Positions 11,967 through 22,883 of a DNA stretch of 64,000 bases are shown here, piece by piece; the first letter of the stretch is position 1, and every line of letters begins with the position of its first letter. The notes beneath the pieces are model-generated. The model made no database searches, was not told the DNA's origin, and saw only the letters and a program-made list of their open reading frames with translations. Source of the DNA: Camellia lanceoleosa (Eukaryota > Streptophyta > Magnoliopsida > Ericales > Theaceae); NCBI GenBank assembly GCA_025200525.1, contig CM045761.1, forward strand, positions 95,766,182 to 95,830,181. Reading direction: 5' to 3'. Both the position numbers and the translations under genes were made by a program.

Positions 11967-12003
11967 GCAATTTCGGGGACGAAATTTCTTAAGGAGGGAA
12001 GGT
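11967..12003 (+). promoter_or_regulatory. Polypurine tract of element C
   Basis: The word gcaatttcggggacgaaatt is followed by aaggagggaagg (11991-12002) directly before the 3' LTR at 12004. This is the standard place for plus-strand DNA priming. Confidence 0.8.
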
Positions 12004-12029
12004 TGTAATGATCTGAAATTTTTCCCTCC

Positions 12030-12200
12030 GCCGGCAGGGAGGGCGCTCAGCGGACTTTGGGGTTTCAGAATTTTGCAAAGCGGTCAAATTTCGAGTGGTG
12101 GTTTTCCACTCGAGTGTAGAAGTGGTTGCTCGAGCGACAAAGATTGTTAGTCAAGGCTGAAGCGAAGGTTACGGCGAGCGGTCTCGTGTTGAGTTGTATT
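12030..12200. repeat. Eroded paired-palindrome block (C 3' LTR)
   Basis: This corresponds to 6645-6825 in the 5' LTR. The first and third pairs are destroyed by many small indels (for example ccgccggcagggagggcgct). The second survives as cactcgagtg-N10-tgctcgagcg (12107-12136). The fourth pair at 12523-12552 is intact. Sequence on both sides of the block is almost unchanged between the LTRs. Confidence 0.7.
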
Positions 12201-13580
12201 TCTGAAGCACGTGGGCTCATTTTTTGACATTTTATTAGTGTATTTGGAACGTTCTTATTTTATTTTGAGGTATTGGTTGAGGTGGTAATATGATGGTAAA
12301 GTAAGATTGGACTAAAGAATTTAATTCGGATAGTTATTTTACGATCAGCCGTCACTCTTTTGCCCTTTTCTTTTTTCACACTTTGAATTTGGATGTAAGG
12401 TTAGAACCATTGGAAAGCTTATTTCCGGGGCTTCAATTTGGACACAAGAATGACCTAAAACGGAGTCCGGATGAGAGAGTTACGCATGTTTGAAGTTTCG
12501 AAACCTGTGCTGGAAGCAGGTGCGCTCGAGCGGGAAAGGGGACGCTCGAGTGGACATTGCGGGTTCAGCAGATTACAAAACGTGAATTTTAGATCATTCT
12601 TCACATTTTTCTTTTCCGTCTTCTCTCCTCTCACCCTAGGCCCGAAAACCCTAGGGTTTTGTTCCCAAATCCTCACCATCTCCTTAAGCTTTCATCAAGA
12701 TCTTCCAGCAAGAAGTGAAGAAGACAAGAAGATGAACATTTTCAACCAATTGGAATTTCAAGATTTTTGAGGATTCTTCTCAAAGCTTTGCTCCTTTGCT
12801 TGATTCTTGAGGTAGGGGTCCTTGTTCTCTTTCAATACTTGCATTCATGGATGGATTTATGGTATTTTGAGTATATAAATACAAAATCTATAGTTTTGAG
12901 CATATTGTGTCCAACTTGAGATTTGGGGGTTTAGGGTTTAAAATGTTGGGGATGCAATTGCTGGGTTTAGGTGATGGATTATGAACTTTAGACTTGTAAT
13001 CAATGAGAAAATTGGAACAAGAAGTAATGGTTTGGGAAATTTGGATTTTTCTTGAAATCCTCTATTTTCTTGAAAACCCTTGGTTGATTTATGATGTTAA
13101 GCAAAGATTTTGCCCAAATTGAAAGTAGAGTCATGAAATTGAGATATTGAATTAGATATATACAAATTTAATTGAAGTTTGAAAATGTTTGAAAATTTTG
13201 TTAAAAATTAGCGAATGAACCTTGTTTTGGGCATTGTAAATCATATTAAAATATGAAAAGAAATTGGGAGAAAAGGATTTGTTGATGATGTGGATGATAC
13301 TAATTTGGCTATGGAATGTTGAAATGCAATCAAAGGATTTACCTTGAATTATGTTAAATTATATTCAGTGGTGTTGAATTGAATTATGTTTCATTGTGTT
13401 GAGAATGTTGAGTTTTGTTGGATGATGATGAAATGAGTTGTGTTGAACTATGACGAATCGTGTTTGAATAATGTGAATTATGTTGAGTTGAATTGTATGT
13501 GTGGGTGTGTTGAGTTTGGATTGAGTTATGTTGGGTAATGTGGGGAATGATTTTGAAAATTGAAAAGAAAAAGGTTTTTC

Positions 13581-14050
13581 GATGCCCATGACCGTCCATA
13601 TTAATAGCCGGTAAATATGGGGGTGGTTTGAATTAAAGGTGCCCAATTGCTCTGTCTAGGCTTATCGCTGGACGAATGTGGGGAAAGATTTTTGGGTGTC
13701 CACACAGTCCCGCCGTATAGTAGCCGATGAAAGTGGAAAACGATTTTTGGGTGTCCACATAGTCTTGTCGTAGTGTAGCCTGCAAAAGTGGAAAAGTGAA
13801 TGGTTTTCGAAAATGTTTTGGGTGCCCACATTCCACCGTATAGTAGCCGGCTAATGTGGGGGATGGTTTTCAAAGGTTGAAAAATGGCTATTGTTTTTGG
13901 AAAACATGGTTTTTGGAAAAACATGGCTTTTGAGAAAATGGTTTTTGGGAGTTCACTTCCCGCCGTATAATAGCCGACAAAAGGTGGGAAGTGTTATGGA
14001 TTGGGTGCCCACTATCCCGCCGTAGTAAGTCGGCAAAAGGTGGATAGTGT
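13581..14050. repeat. Hairpin array, second copy (C 3' LTR)
   Basis: Same order and arms as 8217-8690 with a few substitutions, for example gtccata for gtccgta in unit 1 and tagccgatga in unit 3. It is listed separately because both copies lie in transcribed LTR sequence. Confidence 0.72.
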
Positions 14051-15137
14051 TGTTATATATGTATATATGTATATGTGTGTGTGTGTGTGTTGATACGTAT
14101 GTGTTTAGTTGATGATGCTATTTGTGACTTGTGATAAATCTTTGAATTATGGATTGAGGTGTATATTGATTTAAAGAGGACATGTACATTGGCATTATTT
14201 GTAATGTGTGGAACCCAGAACTGAGCAAGGGGATTATGGATTGATGATAGTAAATATAATGCAGTAGTTGTGACAACAAAGTCAGATTATGAAAGTGTTG
14301 TTCTCAGAATAAATAAGAGGTTAGATTGAAAAGGGTTTATTAATCTTGTGTTGTCTTGAAGTGAAACGTGAGAGTGTAAATAATAAAGTGAATTAGGCAT
14401 AGGGAATTATTAGTCAATTAAAAATGAAACTTGAACTTGAAGTAATGAAGTTCTAATTGAATATAATGAAAAGAAGAGAAGGAGGAAAGAAAAAGGAGTA
14501 TATTAAATATGAGAAATTAATTGAGAAATGTTTTGGAATGAGTTAATAAACATAGAGTGATATGGTCCCTTAAACATGAATGTTTTAAAAAGGATTTATG
14601 GTTTCCTAATGAAAAGGGAAGAGTTTTGATGGTTGAAGATTTTCCTCAAGGGTTCAAATGAATTTTTAAGAAAAAGATAGTCTATATAAGGTATCAAACG
14701 TCACCTTACTATATGGTATCACCTTGCATGCATGATCACTTCTATCTATGTGTTAGTCATTGATTTAGAACTATAAGACTCCTACTGGGCATTAGTGCTC
14801 ACCCGTTGTTGTTTTATCCTTTTTACAGGAAGAAAGTGTGGATTCTGTGATTGAAGAATTAAGGAGTCCATGTATTTACTTTGTATATAATTTCATTGTA
14901 GATGTAATGGATCCTGTATTTGGATTTTACTTGTTTGTAACTTCTCAGTAAGAGATTGACATGTAATGTTATCGTTGTAGTATTCATTGAGGAAGAGAGA
15001 ACATGTGTCATTGTAAGTCTATTACTCAAGGGTAATGGATGTTTGTATTTATTTTTATTTTTTTTTTTAAAAAAGGGACCTAAATTAAAGGATTTGGTAA
15101 AGATTTCGAGTAATAAAATTTGGGGCGTGTCAGCCGA

Positions 15138-15949
15138 GGCTTGGGTCTTGGGGATTGAGAAATTATTTGAAGTGTTCCTATGTACCGAAGCTCGAAAGGT
15201 ACAACTAGCTGCATTTACATTGGAAAGATGATGCAAGGCGTTGGTGGATGTTGGTTCGAGATGATAATAAGGATGATACTTGTGCTCATTTTCTGGAAAT
15301 TTTTTTACGAGAAATACTTTCCTTAATGCGTACGGGACAAAAAAGCATCTGAATTTATGGAACTCAAGCAGGGAAACAAACCAGTTGCTGAGTAGAAGGC
15401 TCAATTTACAGAATTAGCTCGCTTCGCACTTCATATGGTAGATACAGACTACAAGAAAGCTAGACAGTTTGAGGGAAGTTTGCATGACTCAATTTTGGAT
15501 AAAATCAATGTGCTCAAATTGCCGACTCATGTGGATGTACTTGATAGCGCGCTGATAGCGGAGAGAAATGTAGCCAACTGTAAACAAAACTTCGAATAGA
15601 AGGGCAGAAAACAGAATTTTAATAAAGGGACTACGTCAACAAATAAGAAGTTCAAATCTGGGAGTTCTAGCAATACTGATTTGAGCCACGGTGGTAATTC
15701 AACGCCAACTTGTACCGCATGTGGAAGGAAACATTAGAGTGTTTGTTACCGTGCATCAGGGGCTTGTTATCACTATGGAAAGTTTGGACACATCGCCAAG
15801 GATTGTACACAATCATGTCAAGGTGGCAACCGAGGTGCCACAAGCTCGATTGGGTCAGTTCCCACAACAAAACCCGTTGCAACACCATCTACCACAAGAA
15901 ATGAACAAAGGTAAGGAAGAGTTTTTGCATTGATTCCAGGGGATACTCA
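15138..15949 (+). pseudogene. Element D gag, 3' fragment with zinc knuckle
   Basis: The Gag frame resumes with AWVLGIEKLFEVF (capsid domain of plant gypsy Gag). It shifts frame at about 15225 (one extra A in gaaagat) and breaks again by 15360. Near 15705-15800 two CCHC-like motifs are visible. The first contains a stop codon. The second reads CYHYGKFGHIAKDC, where the second zinc ligand is Tyr (codon 15774-15776). Gag would bind element RNA through these knuckles; this copy could not. Confidence 0.82.
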
Positions 15950-17006
15950 AAATACTGAGGCCGTAGTGTCAAGTACAATCTCTATTTGTGGTAAACCTAC
16001 TTATGTTTTAATTGATTCAAGGTCTACACATTCGTTTGTTTCTATGGTTTTCGTTGAAACTTTGAATAGACCTATGGAAACATTGAACTATATACTATGT
16101 GTTGCATTACCTACGGGGGGATCTATACTATGTTCAACTATATTTGTTGCATGTGAATTATTTCTTGGGAATGCTGTTTTGTATGCTGATTTAATACCTT
16201 TAGACATGAGACATTTTGATGTTGTTTTGGGTGTGGATTGGCTAGCTAAATACTATGTAACTATTGATTGTGCTTTGAAACGAGTAATATTTCGACCTCC
16301 CGGACAAGATGAATTTTATTTTGAGGGAAAATGGATAGTTCCTCCACCATACCTCATATTTGCCATGAAAGCTCGAAAACTAATAAATAAGGGTTGTCAA
16401 GGGTATTTGTGTAGTGTGATAACTGAACCAACTATAAACATTACTCTAGAAAATATACCAATGGTAAGAGATTTTCCTGATGTGTTTCCGAATGAATTAC
16501 CCGGCCAACTTGTTAATAGGGAGATTGAATTTACAATTGATATAATACTGGGAACTCAACCAATCTCTAAAACTCCCTACTGCATGTTTACCACTAAAAT
16601 GAAAGAATTGAAAACTCAGTTGCAGGAATTGCTTGATAAAGGATTTATTAGACCAAGTACATCACCATGGGGCGCACCGGTGCTTTCTGTGAAGAAGAAA
16701 GACAGTACTCTTCAACTATGTATTGATTACCGAGAGCTCAACAAGGTAACAATGAAAAATAAATATCCCTTGTCGCGCATTGATGACCTGTTTGATCAAT
16801 TGCAAGGGCCACAGATATTTTCAAAAATTGACTTGAGATCGAGATATCATCAATTGAAGGTTAAGGCTGAAGTCATTGAAAAGACTGCCTTCCGGACCAA
16901 GTATGGACATTATGAGTTTTTAGTCATGCCTTTTGGAGTTACAAATGCGCCCGCAGTATTTATGGATTTAATTAATGAAAATAATTTTCAAACCTTTCCT
17001 AGATGA
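15930..17006 (+). pseudogene. Element D pol: protease and N-terminal reverse transcriptase
   Basis: A 358-codon open frame. Residues 20-110 are a retropepsin-like protease. Its active site reads [10 protein letters not shown], so the Gly after Asp-Ser is Arg. A long linker follows. The reverse transcriptase starts near DVFPNELPG (about residue 186) and includes [38 protein letters not shown] (usual Gly is Arg) and [12 protein letters not shown]. The frame is lost just before the catalytic palm motif, by a frameshift near 16975-17000. This is the longest open part of D and gives its lineage (Ty3/gypsy). Confidence 0.9.
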
Positions 17007-17325
17007 TTTTGTTGTTGTATTCATTGATGACATTTTGATTTATTCCAAAAGCAAGGAAGAGCATGAACAACATCTGAGAACAACTCTTCAAACACTTAGA
17101 GAAAAGCAACTGTACGGAAAATTGAAGAAGTGTGAATTTTCGCTTGATGAAGTAACGTTTTTGGGGCATGTTATCAATAGAAATGGTATCTCAGTTGATC
17201 CTCAGAAAATTGAAGCAATTATTAATTGGCTTACTCCGACTAATTTGTCAAAAGTTCGCAGTTTTATGGGATTAGCTATTACCGAAGATTTGTTAGGGAC
17301 TTCTCAAAAATTGCTGTACCATTGA
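16975..17325 (+). pseudogene. Element D pol: C-terminal reverse transcriptase
   Basis: This continues the reverse transcriptase in a second frame, overlapping the previous one by about 30 bases. The catalytic motif FIDDILIYS lies at 17020-17046 with both Asp kept. It is followed by the thumb sequence GKLKKCEF and FLGHVI. It degenerates after SFMGLA (about 17270), where a small deletion and frameshift removed the usual continuation. Confidence 0.88.
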
Positions 17326-17918
17326 CCCAATTAACTTGAAAAGGGGAAACATTTGAATGGATAGATCAAAGAGAAATGGCATTCCTAGAGTTGAAGACAA
17401 GAGTGACCATAACTCCAATCCTTACTATTCTTTTAGGTACCGAAGGTTTTGTGATCTTTAGTGATACATCTTATAAGAGTGTGGGTTGTGTCTTAATGCA
17501 AAATGGTAAGGCGATTGCATATGTCTCTCGACAGTTGAGGCCACACGAGAAGAACTACCTTATATATGACCTAGAACTTGCTGCAGTTGTGTTTGCATTA
17601 AAGATATGGCATCACTATTTGTATAGGACCAAATGTGAAGTGTACACAAATCATAAGAGCTTGAAATACTTCTTCACACAGAAAGAGTTGAACATGCGTT
17701 GAAGATGATGGCTTGAACTAATCAAAGACTATGACTTGCAAATTCACTATCATCTGGGTAAAGCCAATATTGTAGCAAATGCACTTAGTAGAAAGAATGT
17801 GGGGAATCTTGCCTGTTTACTCACAGATCAGAGAGAACTGCTACTGGAGTTTGAAAAACTTGAAATTGAAGTGGTTCCTTATGAATACGATAGCTTAATA
17901 GCTGTGATGTCTGCCTAA
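17326..17918 (+). pseudogene. Element D pol: RNase H
   Basis: Frame 17376-17702 includes FVIFSDTS (first Asp, about 17463), [15 protein letters not shown] (Glu) and VYTNHKSL. In the last, the expected catalytic Asp is Asn (codon aat, 17649-17651). A TGA follows at 17700. Frame 17736-17918 holds IHYHLGKANIVANALSRK, where the usual final Asp is also Asn. The protein would degrade RNA in RNA-DNA hybrids during reverse transcription; two acidic positions are lost here. Confidence 0.85.
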
Positions 17919-18953
17919 CCTGCCATTATCGAGGAAATTAAACGAAAGCAAATGAATGATGAGTTTTTGAAGAAGATTTGTGATAAACTTGACACCAAGG
18001 CTAAACCGGGGTTTATAATTGAAGATTCCGTATTAAAATTTTAAGGGAGATTATGTGTTCCAAATGATGCAAATTTAAAAAGGAAAATTTTGAAAAAAGC
18101 CCACAAGTTAGGGTTTGCTATACACCCAGGGAACACCAAAATGTACCAAGATTTGAAGTTAGTGTATTGGTGGCCCAACATGAAAAGAGAGATTGCCAAC
18201 TTTAACTCTAAATGCTTACAATGCCAACAGGTAAAAGCGGAGCATCAAAAACCAGCAGGTTTGCTTCACTTTCTTCCTATTCCGGAATGGAAATGAGAGC
18301 ATATCACCATGGATTTTGTTGTTGGCCTACCTCGAACACCTAGAGGTATGAATTCTATTTGGGTTGTAATTGATAGATTGATTAAATCTGCTCATTTTCT
18401 TGCTGTAAAGACTTCTTTTACTATATATAGACTTACTACTATCTACATTGACGAAATTATTTGACTGCATGGGGTTCCAGTGTTTATTGTATCAAATAGG
18501 GATCCTAAATTTGTTTCTAGATTTTGGTATAGTTTGTAGGAGGCAATGTGAACAGAATTGAGATTTAGTACAACATTTCATCTACAAACCGATGGGCAAA
18601 CCGAGAGGACCATTCAAACCTTAGAAGACATGCTTTATATGTGTATTTTGGATTTTCAAGGCAGCTAGGAAACTTATTTACCATTGGCTGAGTTTGCTTA
18701 TAACAATAGTTTCCATACTAGTATCGGTATGGCACCATATGAGGCACTATATGGCAGAAAATGTAAATCCCCAATTTGTTGGACAGAGATTGGTGATAGG
18801 GCTATTTATGTGGCTGAACTTGTGCAAGAGACGACTGAGAATATCAAAATCACTCAGCAAAGGCTCAAAATTGCACAGAACCGACAGAAAAGCTATGCGG
18901 ATCAGCGAAGAATGGATTTAGAGTACAAAGTGGGAGATCATGTATTCATCAAG
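17919..18953 (+). pseudogene. Element D pol: integrase N-terminal and core domains
   Basis: A zinc-binding HHCC region (18090-18260; IHPGNTKMYQDLK, YWWPNMK, CLQCQQVKAEH) is followed by the DDE core. The first Asp is at 18312-18314 (MDFVVGLP). The second catalytic position in VSNRDPKF is Asn (18495-18497). The Glu is in [10 protein letters not shown] (18603-18605). Stops interrupt at 18294, about 18462, 18538, 18549 and 18666. The final open piece 18684-18953 ends GDHVFIK, where the solo LTR is inserted. Confidence 0.88.
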
Positions 18954-19973
18954 GTGACTGTGACAACATTCGCCACTGATTACTGCTAAACTGTGACTGA
19001 ACATGATAAGTAACTGATTAGGATGAAATCCCAAACTGATTGCATGAGTATGTTGTTTGATTGCATTTCTATCTGTTTATCAATTGATTGATCTGTTCAT
19101 GTTTTAAGTTTTGAATTGCAAATTGAAGGCCTTATCGATGGCCGAATCTGTAATTGATTAGTGTTATATGTTAATTAGAATTTATGTGATTTTATGGTAG
19201 ATTTAATTTAAATTTGATTTGGAATGATTAAATTGGATTAAATAATGTTAAACTACTTGAACCTAAGTAATTACAATTGTGCCATTGAAGTGGGCCACTT
19301 TGTTAAACCTTGTTTGGAGCTTATTTCTACCTCATGTGTTCATCTTCTTGAGACTAACCGAAAGAGAGAGGGAGTTAGGAGAAAAACTTGATTTCATTAG
19401 AGTTTTGCTTGGAGACTTGAAGAATTTGATGAGTAGATTGCATAATTGAGCTTCTAGACTTGAAATTGAGGACCTAAGGTAGGATATTTATCCTTTAGTT
19501 TATGAATTCAAGTTGGTTCTTGCATGGTTCATGAGTCATTAGTGATCTAAGTCAATAATTGGTTTAAAGAGTTGATTTGAGTAGCTAAATCATGTATGCA
19601 TGTACACATTGTTGAGTTTTGAGTTTGATTTCATGGAAATCCTCACATGCATGTCTATATTCTAGCTATGGTCCATGAATTCATCATGTTTTTGAGTGAA
19701 TTGACTCATTTGACCAAGTATTTGAAGCTTTGATTTCAATTGAACACTTGCATGTTACATATACACTATGTTCATGAAGTTTTGTTTGGATTTGTGTTTA
19801 ATTGAATTACCTTTGGGCTTTGATTTTGCAAATTGATCTTTGAAACATGTTATATTATGGGTTTAAAGTGTTTTTTTTTCCAGAAAATTGGCCCAAAATG
19901 ATCGAATTTGATGCTTTTAATGTTGAATTTGAGCTTGGAGGTTCAATCTGGAAAATTCCAGATTTTGGATCCA

Positions 19974-20294
19974 CGCTCAAGCGTAATACTTCACGCTCGA
20001 GCATACACTCTGAGTACATGCATCCCGCTCGAGCAGGGAAAGTAACGCTCGAGCGCGAAATGCGTGTATCCAGTACTTTTCATGTGTTTACAGTGCACTT
20101 GAGCGAGAGAATACACGCTTGAGCGAGGACTTGTGTCTCACGCTCGAGCGGAGGTCGAGCACCCATCGAGCGTGAATCGCTTGCATCCAGTACTTTTGCT
20201 TGAGTTTACAGTCCGCTTGAGCGTAGGAAGTCACGCTCGAGCGGTGATCCTTTGTCTGCATGTCCGCTTGAGCGTAGTAAGCCACGCTCGAGCG
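19974..20294. repeat. Cluster of paired CGCTCGAGCG palindromes (solo LTR)
   Basis: Pairs with exact 10-bp spacers lie at 19974-20003, 20026-20055, 20096-20125, 20214-20243 and 20265-20294. Another, at 20141-20172, has a longer spacer. Spacers include gggaaagtaa, taggaagtca and tagtaagcca. Left decamers are mostly CGCTTGAGCG or CGCTCAAGCG, while right ones are mostly perfect. Confidence 0.88.
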
Positions 20295-20664
20295 AGACCC
20301 CTGTTTTCTGAAAATTTTGAAAAGTGTTTTAAAGTACATCTTTACATCATCATTTCATCCTAGGCATTCCTAGGCCTAGTTTAAGGCATCTTAATGAGGC
20401 TATTGATGTAGAACCACACCGAGTCAAGATAGGGACTAAGTTGTCAATTCCCAAGTGTGTAACTTAGTGTGTGTTCGTTCTGTAACTGTGTAGGGTTGGC
20501 ATCCGAGGACGCTCATTAACTACTTATAGCCCAGTGCTCTGTGAGTAACAATGTTATAAAGATATGTTCAATTATGAATATTTTCTGAATGCTCAACTGT
20601 TTTGTTTACTGAAACGTCATTGTTTAATGAATGAATGTTTGTCCTATTTGTAAACTGTATTCGT

Positions 20665-20825
20665 GGTATCCATAGCAATTTCTTCATTCTTCGCGACCAT
20701 ATCGCCATCGCGAGAGATCTCTCGGTTCCTATGTTTGGAACTACTATCAGCATCGTTATGATGGCTATCAATCGATCGCTCATTAAGACCTCTTGCATCG
20801 CTTTTGCTATGGGATGTACCACATA
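20665..20825. repeat. Long imperfect inverted repeat in the solo LTR
   Basis: The words gtggtatccatagcaa (about 20665-20680) and gctatgggatgtaccac (about 20807-20823) are complementary apart from a small bulge. Between them are short palindromes such as gagagatctctc. It sits at the same relative place as the bracketed repeat of D (5483-5628). Confidence 0.55.
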
Positions 20826-21382
20826 TGACTGCTATGGTTTCTAAATGACTGATATGACTATTTAATGACTGAAAGGACATTTATTCTTAACCTCTTTATG
20901 CAATTGTTATTCACTGGGTTTTAGCTCACTGTTTATATTTATATGTAGGTGTCCAGGCATCGGATCAGAGTTAAGAGCGTTGGGTTAGCTCCCTTTTTGT
21001 CAAGCCAACCATCGCGCCTCACTTCGAGGTTCCATGTCAGTCCAAGTCAGGGCTTTTTGGGGTGTCTCAATTCACCATTTTGCATCTGTTCTGTAATACT
21101 GTATAAGACTTGTACTGCACTGTGCTAATTAGGGATTCGGTCCCTAACTTGAATGTTGTACATATGGTGTATATATGTTTGCTTATGAATGTGAGATGTT
21201 ACAGAAAAGTCTTTTGCATACAGACTGTCACAGCTCATTGGACATCTTTTATTACTATTTTGGCTTTCACCAAATTTCAGATCAGACATCGTTTTATCGT
21301 TAAGTAGGCCTTCGGTAATCACGGATTACTGGCCGATTACGATACTAAACCCATAGAGGCGGGTTTGGGTCATGACAGTGAC

Positions 21383-21809
21383 CCCAATGAAAGGCCAGAT
21401 GAGATTTGGCAAAAAGGAAAAATTGACTCCAAGCTATATCAGGCCGTTTCAAATCCTCTAGAAGTTGGGTCCTGTTACTTATCGTATTGCCTTGCCATCG
21501 GGAATGGAACAAGTGCATAATGTTTTCCATGTATCCTTGCTTCGTGGGTATCTTAGGGATTTGTTCCATGTGATTGACCATCACCAAATTGTTTTGGATG
21601 AAAATATGATGTATGAAGAATAGCCCGTGCAAATCATCAATCGGCAAGTAAAACAATTGAGAAGCAAAATTATCCCTATGGTAAAAGTTGAGTGGAAAGA
21701 ATACTATGGGAAGGAGGCTACTTGGGAGAAAGAGGAAAAGATGCGGTAACGATATCTGCATTTGTTTCCATTTAAAGGTAACTTAAGTTTGGAAGACCAA
21801 ACTTTTTAA
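21383..21809 (+). pseudogene. Element D pol: integrase C-terminus and chromodomain
   Basis: The frame picks up after the duplicated gtgac with PMKGQMRFGKKEKL, the chromovirus integrase C-terminal motif, then RIALPSGMEQVHNVFHVS. A chromodomain-like end follows at about 21595-21760 (INRQVKQLRSK, VKVEWKEYYGKEATWE). Chromodomains of this kind direct integration to heterochromatin marks. Stops lie at about 21621 and 21748. The frame ends with TAA at 21807-21809, next to the polypurine tract (21808-21819). Confidence 0.87.
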
Positions 21810-22144
21810 GGGAAAGAGACTGTGAGGACCTCGACCTCCGGACTATTATATTATATTATTCTAATAAGTTTAATTGCATGATTGTGTGCTTAGTTGTGTG
21901 ATTACATGTTTAATTTTGTAGCTATCTGTTGTTACATGAAATATCTATTCAAATTGACAACTTAGAGATAGAAATTAAGAGCCTAGACAGCTTTAGAAAC
22001 TGAAATTGACTAGCATAATAGACTAATTAGAATATTTAGAACTTTATGGCAACCTCAATTGAAAATTGATTTGGATCAAAATAATTAGAATAAAGTGATT
22101 GAATTAGTTGGAATTAAGCCTAGCTAATTAACCTTAATCATACT

Positions 22145-22883
22145 TGTTAGGATCTTTTGTTGTCAAATTCCATGGATCAAAACCAAAGTTGTAACAAGAG
22201 TTCTTTAAGAAGTTGGTTTCCTTCAAAAACAGGATTACTTTGGAGTTCTGCAAGAAGTTGATTTTCTACAAGAAGTTGGTTTTCTTTCCCAACTAGAATT
22301 GCTTTGGTTTTCTATAAATAGTTGGGTTTCTCCCAAATCTAGGCTATTCATTGATTCATTCATTGAATTTTTCCAGATCTTCTTTTTTGGTTCTTAAGGG
22401 TTATATCTGGAGATATTTTGTTAAGTTTTCTTTGATGTTTTTAATGAGTATTCAACTCATGGTTTAAAGAGAGTACATCAAAGGTTTGTTTGTTATACAC
22501 AAAAGAGAGAGTTGTTCTTCAGTTGTGGATTTTGAAGAATTCGAGCCTGAAGCTTTGGTGGAATCCGGAATGGCTCATCAGAAAGACAATTCCGCGGTGA
22601 AGATGGGGTTGGAAGAGGCACATAGAGGTTGGTTCAATTAGGCGTTGTGGATTCGCTAGATAATTGAGAGTGATACCTGTGTAATTCCTTTAAATCTTCT
22701 TAGTGGATTGTCTTGTGGCAGTTGCCCGTGGTTTTTTGATCACAATTGGAAGGTGTCCAATTGTGGTTTTTCCACGTAAAATCTTTGTGTCTCTTTTTCT
22801 TGATTGTTTGATTGGGATTGTTATATTTTGCTTAAAATTGGTACATAATCACAAATCAACATCTAGGGTTTCTAGATTTTTCA
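22145..22883 (+). repeat. 5' LTR of element A
   Basis: The LTR is 739 bp, equal in length to the 3' copy and differing by only a few substitutions. A TATA box (tctataaata, 22311-22320) and an ag/ttcattcattg leader are visible. The ORF-like piece at 22703 reflects LTR sequence, not a gene. Confidence 0.92.

Larger units (their letters stand above)
6620..15132 (+). mobile_element. Element C: non-coding large LTR retrotransposon (LARD-like) nested in D gag
   Basis: Two LTRs of 3148 and 3129 bp begin tgtaatgatctgaaattttt and end ggggcgtgtca. The 5-bp duplication gccga (6615-6619, 15133-15137) is perfect. A primer site (9771-9783) and polypurine tract (11991-12002) are present, but the 2.2-kb interior has no gag or pol. 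Mobilisation would need proteins from a related gypsy element. The LTRs are nearly identical over most of their length, so this is a recent insertion relative to D. The words aatttcgRggacgaaatttc before the polypurine tract are typical of Tekay-like chromovirus pol ends. Confidence 0.92.
12004..15132 (+). repeat. 3' LTR of element C
   Basis: The LTR is 3129 bp and nearly identical to the 5' LTR, apart from a divergent block at about 12030-12200 and a short patch near 14287-14305. The hairpin array recurs at 13581-14050. The (tg)n run and the actggg...gctcac block are also present. Confidence 0.92.
18959..21377 (+). mobile_element. Solo LTR (2.4 kb) inserted in D integrase
   Basis: It starts tgtgacaacattcg, ends tttgggtcatgaca, and is flanked by a perfect 5-bp duplication gtgac (18954-18958, 21378-21382). 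The last 30 bases resemble the end of the D LTR, so it belongs to a related but diverged gypsy family. It contains the paired-palindrome cluster, the block cactgggttttagctcact (20912-20930) and a long hairpin region. There is no interior, so it is the product of LTR-LTR recombination. Confidence 0.92.

Noticed and set aside
14859..15404. 181-codon minus-strand frame
   Set aside because: It crosses the junction between the C LTR and D gag, so it is accidental.
21345..21761. 138-codon minus-strand frame
   Set aside because: Antisense shadow of the D integrase/chromodomain region.
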